64,000 nt of DNA from Triticum aestivum (lineage: Eukaryota; Streptophyta; Magnoliopsida; Poales; Poaceae). Each line of letters starts with the position of its first letter. The stretch's first letter is position 1. Location of the stretch: assembly GCF_018294505.1 (NCBI RefSeq), contig NC_057795.1, forward strand, positions 226,904,826-226,968,825, read 5' to 3'. Positions 56,151-64,000 of the stretch are shown here, in pieces. Position numbers and translations under genes: made by a program. The notes below the pieces were generated by a model. That model made no database searches. It worked only from the letters and a program-made list of their open reading frames with translations, and had not been told where the DNA came from.

Positions 56151-57473
56151 CGGTGGCCTGAATGGTGCTTGGTGAGAGCTCTAGGTGGAGTGGACGGACA
56201 ACCGTATAGTGCATTGGTTTGTCAAGAGCTCAAGGACAGAAGACGAAGGAAATTTGGATTCCCCTTCAATCCTGGTCATTTATTACCGAGCAAAATGCAT
56301 TGGCGGTCATCGAACTTGTCTTGATAGCTCACTTTGATCATTGTATATGAGATATGGTGATTATACGGTCACTGGCTCAGCGTATAGCTCTGTATTTGTC
56401 AAGTTGTCCAGTCAAATAGTCCGCATGCGCCTCATTGGCTCATGTTCTTTATCTATCTATCTATGCGGGCGTACCTGTCAGTGGAGAAAGAAATAAAAAC
56501 CAAAATTATGCATATGTGAGGAATCAAACCACGGACTCGTCGCTGCAACGCACACTCGTCAGCCAAATGAAAATGAAATACTTTGCATTAAATGCACAAA
56601 CAGATTTTTTTTATATTGTACGTGATGCACACATTAGCGCACACCGCCGATACAGGCAACTAGCATGTACGCGTGCAGACACTCACGCCCACGCTGTCAA
56701 ACCATGCTAGTGCATGCACGTCTCCCTCTCAATGAAAGTCCTGCTCATGGCGCAACGCAAATGGCGAGCCCGTCACCTGCGCGCCCCGGCGGTGCCTGAC
56801 ATTACTGTTTAGACATTTGATGGAGGCCTCCGCGAATGCCGAGCATGTATTCACCTGGCTCAACACCAACGGTCATGCTCGAGAGCGCCTTGCTCATGTA
56901 TATCATCCATCACAACGACAATCTATAAAATAGCCTAGATAGAGAGGGTACTGTGGTACTGAGTAAGTACTATCTTGAGCGACCGATCATAGTGCCACTG
57001 CACACGAGTGTGTGTCTGATCGATTCGTCCATTATTTGTAAGTTATGCATGGTTTTGTGGTGTCTAGTGGTGGTCGTCGAAGGCTAGCTGGCGACAAGAG
57101 CAGTTGCATGCACGCCTGGTTGTCAGTAAGTGTTGCATATGCTTAAAAGGCTCGTCCCATGAGTTCACATTTTACCACCACGCCAGTGTCTGACCGCCCT
57201 GGCCTAATGAAAGCCCTTCCATCGCTAGCGCGTGCTTCCCGCCTGAAATGGTCACCATCTCTCCAGAACATCAATGCCTCATTCACCGGACTTAACTGCT
57301 GGTGCAGTTGGTATGTCACTGACATGCGGGCTAGATGCCCATTGGGCCCACATGTTAGTAACCCAACACACCTGCAGTTAAGTCACTGAAGCAGCGCCCG
57401 CATTCATGCCCGACAAACCTACTCCGACGCCAGCCGTCCATCCTTCTGCCGCGGCTCATTGCCATTCGCCCTC
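56151..57473. other. No supported gene
   Basis: Mixed-composition sequence with short chance frames. Bases 57,150-57,330 resemble 54,420-54,620 (shared words such as CTTCCC..CTGA.A.GGTCA and CATTAA/CATTCA). It is directly upstream of a TATA box and pseudogene. Confidence 0.45.
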
Positions 57474-57480
57474 TATATTA
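57474..57480 (+). promoter_or_regulatory. TATA box upstream of the 57.6-kb pseudogene
   Basis: TATATTA within CGCCCTCTATATTAACTTGAG lies about 90 bases before an ATG at 57,565. The spacing and the C-rich sequence after it fit a plant promoter. Confidence 0.5.
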
Positions 57481-57564
57481 ACTTGAGCCCCAGCTCCCAG
57501 CCATAGCCAAAGACCCACACTCATTCTCCTCCGGTCCCTTCCTTCTGTCGGCACCACTCCAACC

Positions 57565-58029
57565 ATGGCCTCCTGACACTCCAAAGCTCTCTTGGATGTA
57601 CTATCGCAGGAGCAGACAAAGGACATCGGCGGCTCCGCTCCGGGTGCGCTCAAAAGCTCTCTTCGATGTACTATCGCAGGAGCAGACGAAGGAGATCGCA
57701 AGCTTTCCCCCGGCCGCCCTCCGCTGCCACGACCACGAAGCCGACACGTGTGAGCGGGTGCAGCCGGCAGCGAGGAAGAGTAGTACACGGTAGGTCGCCA
57801 CCGCTCTGGTCCTAGGAAGGCCACTGCTACTCCACTCAGTCGACTCCAAGCTTGGTGGGGTAAACGTCGGCGGCCGATTAGCCGCTTGACGGCGACGTGG
57901 AGGCGGAAATCTTTAGAACCTTGTGCTCCAGAGGAGGAGGTTATCGAGGCAGATGAGGAGGCAAAGGCAATGGCCGACTTTCTCGGGGTCATGGCCGAAG
58001 ATGGGGGTCGGGCGCCAGCAATCGTTTAG
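57565..58029 (+). pseudogene. Small disrupted gene with an internal tandem duplication
   Basis: ATG at 57,565 opens MAS, then TGA (CGA-to-TGA is the likely change), then HSKALLDVLSQEQTKDI. The 40-base block encoding KAL(L/F)DVLSQEQTK(D/E)I occurs twice (about 57,580-57,632 and 57,650-57,692) in different frames. At the end a plus-strand frame reads EVIEADEEAKAMADFLGVMA and stops at TAG 58,027-58,029. A TATA box lies upstream. I do not recognise the family; short acidic C-termini like this occur in dispersed grass genes. Confidence 0.5.
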
Positions 58030-59022
58030 ATTAGGTTTACAGGAGGTTTTAGTACGCTTTTTGCGAAATATGTAATGAATTTTGTCCAGTTTGTACAAAA
58101 AGTTTTCGAAATGTAATGAATTTTATCGGATTAATTTGAAATTTGCTTTGTTTACACGAATTTTGTCTGGTTAGTTCATATAGTTGTCGAAAGGTATGCG
58201 GGCAGCATCGAATGGCATCCATCAGTGTCCTCGGACAGATGCTGGTGTAAATTTGTGGGCCAACACTGGACATGCCCTAACTATCATGCTATAATCGCTA
58301 ACAGTGCTCCATTATTTGGCAGGCAATAGTTATCCCTCGATCAAAATCAGATCCGCCGTGTTTCGCACTGCTCCCACGTAAGAGTGTAAACTCTTGCTTA
58401 AATAAAAATGGAGCAAGTGGACGGCACTATAGCACGTCATATCACTCAAACTAGCCCGCCTAACGCGCGGGAAAGCACCGCCCTCATCATTCCGTTCTGG
58501 ACTTCTATCGATCGATCGCACGAAAATGTTACACTTCGCAAGTTCAAAAGGAAAAGGCGGCACACTTACCACTCGTACGTGTCGCACCCCCAACAGTCCG
58601 GCTCGCACGCCGCTCACCAGAGGGGACACGCGTTGTCTTGCAATTTCACTGACATGTGGGACTGCAATTGAATAAACCGTCGATAGTCGAAATCTAATCA
58701 CTCGGCGGGCGTCGGCTGAGAAAAGAGAGACGGGGGAGGGAGAAGAGATCGCCCACCCACCATGCACGGACTCCAAGAAATATATGGTGATAATGTGAGG
58801 TGCGCCATGTGGGAGTCTGGACCGCTTCCAAGCCCGCTTCTGCCCGCCCGGGCCCACCAGAACCCCCCCCCACACACACACACCTCCCCACGCGTGATCT
58901 CTTCTCAGACACCGGCTACCCGCATTCATAGCAAGTAGTACCAGTAAAATACTGGGCTATAAGCCCACTTATTTGGAGGAGAGGGAGAGGCATTGACAAA
59001 GTCAAGGAGTGGGCTTTGCAAG
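58030..59022. other. No supported gene downstream of the pseudogene
   Basis: The first 250 bases contain repeated AATGAATTTTGTC/AATTTTATC words, as in a 3' flank. A (C)n(CA)n tract lies at about 58,865-58,884. Nothing else is recognised up to the CACTA end. Confidence 0.45.
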
Positions 59023-60420
59023 AACTACAAAAATATACACTTCCGTGATGATACGTGTTTGTCACAGTAGGTCTCGTTTTTTGTCATGCATGTACATCCA
59101 TGAAGATTTTATGACAGAATCAAGATAGTCATACCTATGTTGTCGTAGAAGTGTTCCATGACATTACCAAAATTATCATCACGGAAGTGTCCACTTCCAT
59201 GATGATAAATCGTGCGTCATAGAAGTGCGTTCGTCAAGGGTGGCCGACACGTGGCATCCACCTTAACGGGACGCCGTTAAGCTATCAGGTCCGTTTTGGA
59301 TCCAATAACCCGTTAATAGCCTGGACCAATGGGGATTTTCCACGTGTAAAATTCTCATTGGCCACAGGAAACACGTGTTGGCTCACCGTTGGGACAGATG
59401 TCATCCACTCATTAGATAGGAGGCGCCTATGATACGTAGACACATGGCACGGCCCAACAGAGGCCCATTCCAGTGAAAAGGTCGGCATGTTTGACTTGGT
59501 CAAAAGGTAATGGGCCGACCCACGGAAAGCCTGTTAACGGCATGTTCGTATATAGCCCATTTACGGCCCGCTAACTCCTGGCCCGTTACAGCCTATCAGA
59601 GTTAAGCCCAGTACCTTCTTATGGGCCGTCCAATATGATTGTAGCCCATTGTAACTTCCGACCCATGTGTGGCCCATGATGTCTTTCGGCCCATATGAGG
59701 CCCTTTGTAACTCTTGGCCCATTAAAGGCCCGAGATGAAACTTGCCCATAATGAACAGTGTATCTCTTTATACCCATTAACGGACCATTAATCCGTCGGC
59801 CGTTTCCAGCCCGTGTTAGCTTTCGGCCATCTAAGGGCCCATTTATTCTTTGGCTCATTTCTAGAATTCGGTTAGTTATAGTCCGTTACTGGCATGTTCC
59901 ATTTGTGGGCCAAATTCAGCCTGTGGTTACATTTGGCCCGTTTGTGGACCGTTAACCTGTTGGGCTATTTTCATAGCGTTATCAAATGTGGCCTATTAAC
60001 GGCCTGTTACGGTCCACAAATAGTACGGCCTATGTTTTGCGAAATGATTATACGCCCCGTAGAAGGCCCATGGATCCTACGGCCCGTAGAAGACCCATGG
60101 ATCCTACGGCCCGTAGAAGGCCCATGGATCATATGGCCCGTAGAAAGTCCATGGATCCTACAGCCTGTAGAAGGCCCATAGATCCTACGGCCCATAGAAG
60201 GACCACGGATCCTATGGCCCGCAGGAGGCCCATGTTTACAACTGTCTATGTGTTGCCATGATTTTTTGTGGCCTAGTTACCAAAAATAGGTTATTGTGGC
60301 CACTAGAAAAACGCGGAAAAAGAACTGCAGTGAGTACAAGCAAAGAACTAAACAAGCATCTTCCTTATTACTTGGTAGACCATAGCAATTTCATAAAAAA
60401 ATGTACACCATAGTAGAACT
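59023..60420 (+). mobile_element. CACTA element 2, left terminal part
   Basis: AACTACAAAAATATACACTTCCGTG at 59,023 is a variant of the CACTA1 terminus at 33,057 in the same orientation. The next 300 bases run parallel to 33,080-33,420 (GATGATACGTGTTTGTCACAG, CCATGACATTACCAAAATTA and so on). The subterminal part is again rich in GGCCCATTAACGGCCC. The first base is A instead of C, so this end is probably immobile. The other end is not seen; a chromovirus LTR begins at 60,621. Confidence 0.75.
60050..60240 (+). repeat. 27-bp subterminal tandem repeat of CACTA2
   Basis: About seven units of GGCCCGTAGAAGGCCCATGG + ATCCTAC repeat at 27 bp (for example 60,081 and 60,108). Because 27 is a multiple of three, open frames with 9-residue repeats arise in several frames on both strands; they are not genes. 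Confidence 0.92.
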
Positions 60421-60620
60421 CTTGTTCATAAGGATAAACATATTACTTTGCTTCCTATGACTCCAGATTCCCTTTTTAAAGATGATATTAATAGAGCTAA
60501 TAAAGCAAAACAAGAGAAAAATAAGAGTAAAATTAGATTGTGGCAAAAGAATTTGAGAAACAAACGAAGCCTAATAACAAACCATCTAGTGTTGCTTCTG
60601 AAATTAAATTGAAAAGTTCA
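60421..60620 (+). pseudogene. Retroelement-like coding fragment
   Basis: A plus-strand frame starting near 60,423 reads LVHKDKHITLLPMTPDSLFK, then a Lys/Asn-rich stretch. HKDK.ITLLP-type sequence is found after the protease region of some cereal Gypsy polyproteins (from memory). It ends at the chromovirus LTR. It is too short to place firmly and may be part of CACTA2. Confidence 0.35.
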
Positions 60621-63258
60621 TGTTTAGGTAGCGACCAGACCTCAAACAGCCTGATCTCTGTGCATCAGTGTCATCCCTGGATCGGTAATGCTGACACGCA
60701 CAATACTTTAAGGATTTATAAAAGAGTAGCAATCACACACTTATTACAGCGAATGTCTCAAAAGAGAACTTATTACAGTAAATATGGCTTAAGGCCATCT
60801 AATAACGATAACAGCGGAAGGCTTGTAAGATAAGCGAGTCCATCAACTCCAACAACATCACTGAGTATAAGACCACGACCTAAGGCACCTTACTCGTCGT
60901 CTGAAAAGTCTGCAACATGGACGTTGAAGCCCAAAAATGGGTCAGCACATGGAATATGCTGGCAATGTAACACATAGGGAGTAATGAACAGGATAATGCT
61001 ATCACTACATGCATATATGGCTGTTGGAAAGCTCTATGGTTACAGTTTTGCATAAAGCCAATTTTTCCCTACAACAAAGGAATAAGTTTTATTTTAACTA
61101 TCATGGTGGTTGTTAAACATTGAGAAGGTTCCTCCAACTCAATCCCAATTAAGCATCATCATTAACCCAACATAATTAAATTAAGTAACATGGTGAGATT
61201 CACATGATAATCCAAGTACTAGATACTCAAAACGTCCATAACCGAGGACACGGCTAACCATGATTAGTTTATACACTCTGTAGAGGTTTGCGCACTTTTC
61301 CCCGCAAGACTCGATCTCCTCCGCTTGATTTCTCGCACTACATGGTGTTTGAGAAACGGATGACCGAGACACAGTCTTTCAGAAGCATTAACTCTCTACT
61401 CCGGGTAGACAGTACCAACCCAACCTACATCCCCTACATCTTCTAGTCTACCTCTTCAAGAGCTCACGCAACATACTCAACTATGCTAGAGCCCATAGTA
61501 GCTTGCGGCTGCATACGGAAGTTTCTAGCATGAATAATCTCATGATCCCTTTGAGCCTGGGTGGCGGTCCATAGAAGAATCACATGGTACCCCGGGATTT
61601 CCAAAAATACAGGCAACACTGGGTTCCCCAGGTGCCTCAATCCATCCAGATGTGAATTAAGTTGCCACCTTAAGTAAACCATTAATTTTAACAATCTCAC
61701 ATCTGTCATGGCTACACTCACCCGGGATTTTAGAAGTAACTCCCAAAGGTTTGATAATAAAACAGGTAATAGGTTCTACCTCATCAACTACTTCCCAAAA
61801 CCCACATATTAATCAGATCCTAATCATGCAATTGTTTGAGGATTGATCTAATGCAATAAAACTGGGTAGTAAAGAGGTATGATCAAAGTGTTACTTGCCT
61901 TGCTGATGATCCGTGAAACCTAGAGATTCGAAGTAGCAAGCGGCGCACTCCGGGTACTCTATCGCAAACAAACAAGCATACAATAAGCACTCATCTAATG
62001 CATAGGTAAAACTCATATAAGAGATCTAACCAAAAAGTTTCACTTAAGAACTCCGGTTTGCAAAAAGAATCAAATCAAACGAAGCAACGAAAGTCAAACG
62101 GCGAAAGAAACAAGATTCGTTTACTAATCTGGACCTAAGTCAAATTTTACAGTAGCAAAAACTTGTTTGAGTTGGCTTAACGGAGAGAGGATTTCGAGTC
62201 GAAACTCTAGGCGCTTGAATCGCATGATTCCGATAAATGAACGGAAAGTTACACTAGAACGAAAATCGGATCAGAAATCGCGATCAGAAATAATCACGGA
62301 AAATCCGAGAAAAAAGAAAAATGGACGAACAGGCTAACGAACGAACGTTTGCTGTCTGCGGCTAAACGATGAAAACCGTTTGTTAAAACGAGCGTACGGA
62401 CGAACGTCTGCTAAATAAACTAAACCGGAAGAAAAAATAAAAACTGATCTAAATAAAAAAACAATCGCGGTTTTATATATAAAAAACCAGGTGGTTTTTG
62501 GAAGAAAACCACCAGAGGCGCAGGTCTACCTCCTGCGAGGGCGGCGGGGTCCGGCGGGTGGCGGCGATCGGCTGCAGCAGCGGACGGTGGCGGCGGCGGC
62601 GGCGGTGGCGGCGGCGACGATGGCAGCAGCGAGCGGCGCGGGCAGCGGCGGCGGCGGCTTCGGGTTAGTGTTTGGGGCGCGGTGGCTGGGGTGGGCTCGG
62701 GGCGCACTATTTAAAGGGGCCGGCCAGGCGGAGTCCTGGCAGAATACGGCCCGAGGTCGGTTCACGTTTTTTTTAAATAATTTCACGCAGAAAAACAATG
62801 AAAAGAAATACTAAACGGACTCCAAAAATCCCGAAACAAAATTTCCCCATCCTCTAAAATCAAGCCGGACAAGATGAACATTTATCTGGGGCTAAATGCA
62901 ATTTTGAAAAATGCGCATTTTTCCTAATTCAAATAAAATAGCGATAAAACTCTGAAATAAAATATTATTTGATTTTATTATTAAACCCTCAATATTTCTT
63001 TATTTTGGGAAAGTCATTTTATTCCCTCTCTTGTATTTTTATAATGGAAATAATTGGAGATAAAATAATTAATATCAAATGATCCTATTTTCAAAATTTG
63101 AGAAAACTCAAATGTGAAAATAAGGAAATCCCCAACTCTCTCCGTGGGTCCTTGAGTTGCGTAGAATTTCAAGGATCGAGCGAAAATGCAATAAATAAAA
63201 TGATATGCAATTATGATCTATGTATAACAATCCAAATTGAAAATTTGGGATGTTACAA
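60621..63258 (-). repeat. 3' LTR of the chromovirus
   Basis: Read on the minus strand the LTR starts TGTAACATCCCAAATTTTC at 63,258 and ends most likely CGCTACCTAAACA at 60,621. A minus-strand TTTAAATA (about 62,708-62,715) is a TATA candidate, and the GC-rich (GGC)n patch at 62,510-62,700 would be leader sequence. The left border is inferred from TG at 60,621 and is less sure. Confidence 0.7.
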
Positions 63259-63273
63259 ACCTACCCCCCTTAA
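63259..63273 (-). promoter_or_regulatory. Polypurine tract of the chromovirus
   Basis: The minus strand reads TTAAGGGGGGTAGGTT immediately before the LTR, the expected plus-strand primer. Confidence 0.8.
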
Positions 63274-63990
63274 GATGAATCTCGCCCTCGAGATTCGGGT
63301 TGGCTAGAAAATATGTGAGGGTGGTCCTTCAGTAGATCTTCCTCTCGCTCCCAGGTGGCTTCATCTTCAGTATGGTGGCTCCACTGAACTTTGCAAAACT
63401 TGATAACCTTGCTGCAGGTGACTCGGCTGGCATATTCGAGAATCTTGACTGGTTTCTCCTCATAAGTCAAATCACTATCCAACTGGATCACTTCCAGTGG
63501 CACTGTATCTCTCAGCGGAATATCAGCCATCTCTATGTGGCACTTCTTCAACTGGGAAACGTGGAACACATCATGAACTCCTGACAATCCTTCAGGAAAT
63601 ACCAACTTGTAAGCAACTTCTCCCATACGTTCCAAAACTTTGTATGGTCCTACAAAACGTGGCGCTAACTTTCCCTTAACTCCAAAGCGCTTAACTCCTC
63701 GAAGTGGAGATACACGAAGATAAACTCTATCTCCGACTTCATAAATACTCCTTGCGTTTAGAATCTGCATAGCTCTTCTGCCTGGACTGGGCTACCTTGA
63801 GCCTATCCCGAATCAGCTTCACCTTCTGTTCAGACTCCTTAATCAAATCTGGTCCAAACAACTGACGGTCTCCAACTTCATCCCATAACGACGGTGTCCT
63901 GCACCTCCTTCCGTACAGAGCTTCGAAAGGGGCCATCTTCAAACTGGATTGATAACTGTTGTTGTAAGAGAACTCCGCATATGGCAAATT
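63270..63990 (-). pseudogene. Chromovirus pol end: integrase C-terminus and chromodomain
   Basis: Minus-strand frames give the integrase tail (YAEFSYNNSYQSSLKMAPFE, GRRCRTP, DLIKESEQKVKLIRDRL), then after a frame change near 63,740-63,765 the GPY/F-type module (FVGPYKVLERMGEVAYKL, VFHVSQLKKC) and a chromodomain-like end (CKVQWSHHTEDEATWERE). The stop is at 63,270, close to the purine tract. Chromodomains guide integration to marked chromatin. The shift means this copy cannot make a full polyprotein. The start is outside the window. Confidence 0.85.
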
Positions 63991-64000
63991 CTCGTCCCAA

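Larger units (their letters stand above)
60621..63990 (-). mobile_element. Chromovirus (Tekay-like Gypsy), 3' end
   Basis: On the minus strand, integrase C-terminus and chromodomain are followed by a purine tract and a 2.6-kb LTR. The element extends past the right edge of the window. Its left LTR end cuts CACTA2. The lineage call rests on the chromodomain after integrase and on the LTR starting TGTAACATCCC. Confidence 0.85.

Noticed and set aside
58860..58930. Gene on the minus strand at 58,330-58,929 (199 codons)
   Set aside because: It spans a (GT)n(G)n tract and has no recognisable motif or conserved composition; probably chance.
59894..60261. Overlapping frames with RPMDPTARR-like 9-residue repeats on both strands
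   Set aside because: They come from the 27-bp tandem repeat, whose length is a multiple of three and keeps all frames open. There is no start context or composition of a real gene.
62491..62814. Gly/Ala-rich plus-strand frame in the chromovirus LTR
   Set aside because: It arises from (GGC)n sequence in the LTR leader and is antisense to the element.

Overview
This is a piece of a large, repeat-rich grass nuclear genome. It is very probably from the Triticeae (wheat, Aegilops, barley or rye), judging from a Thalos-like Stowaway MITE, cereal-type Athila-like LTR elements, a SIRE/Maximus-like Copia element and CACTA transposons with GGCCC-rich subterminal arrays. I see no intact ordinary host gene, no tRNA or rRNA gene and no bacterial features. 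Nearly all of the window is nested transposable elements. Family names are from memory and are tentative; the boundaries come from the sequence.

Layout. (1) Bases 1-16,588 are the 5' part of a minus-strand Copia element (B). Its protease region is split by a plus-strand Tat-like LTR element (D, 171-14,803, TSD ATCCA). The first LTR of D is in turn split by a minus-strand, gag-pol-less Athila-like element (E, 746-8,078, TSD CGGGG). D carries no gag-pol but has an antisense multi-exon gene, and its LTR holds several polyubiquitin-like junctions. (2) Bases 16,589-33,056 are a decayed minus-strand Ty3/Gypsy pol (G1: RT and RNase H). It is split by a 14.6-kb Copia element (C, 16,880-31,476, TSD GTCTT) with gag, an intact pol and a large third gene that seems to have its own plant-type promoter and 5' UTR intron. 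(3) From 33,057 a CACTA element begins inside the Gypsy pol. It carries a spliced minus-strand accessory-transposase-like gene (about 50.1 to 34.7 kb), one exon of which is split by a second Athila-like non-autonomous element (F, 36,787-48,067, TSD GTGGT). F itself contains a solo LTR (H, 38,971-42,712, TSD CCATC). (4) Bases 50.5-59.0 kb are lower-copy DNA with a CT/CA-rich degenerate array and two small pseudogenes. (5) A second CACTA left end starts at 59,023. (6) The window closes with the 3' LTR and integrase/chromodomain of a minus-strand chromovirus.

How it fits together. The insertion order can be read from the nesting: G1, then B, then D, then E on one side; G1, then CACTA1, then F, then H on the other; C also landed in G1. 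E, F and D are non-autonomous and would need proteins from autonomous relatives. Most nonsense codons in the older genes are TAG, as expected if methylated CAG (CHG) sites have decayed by C-to-T change.
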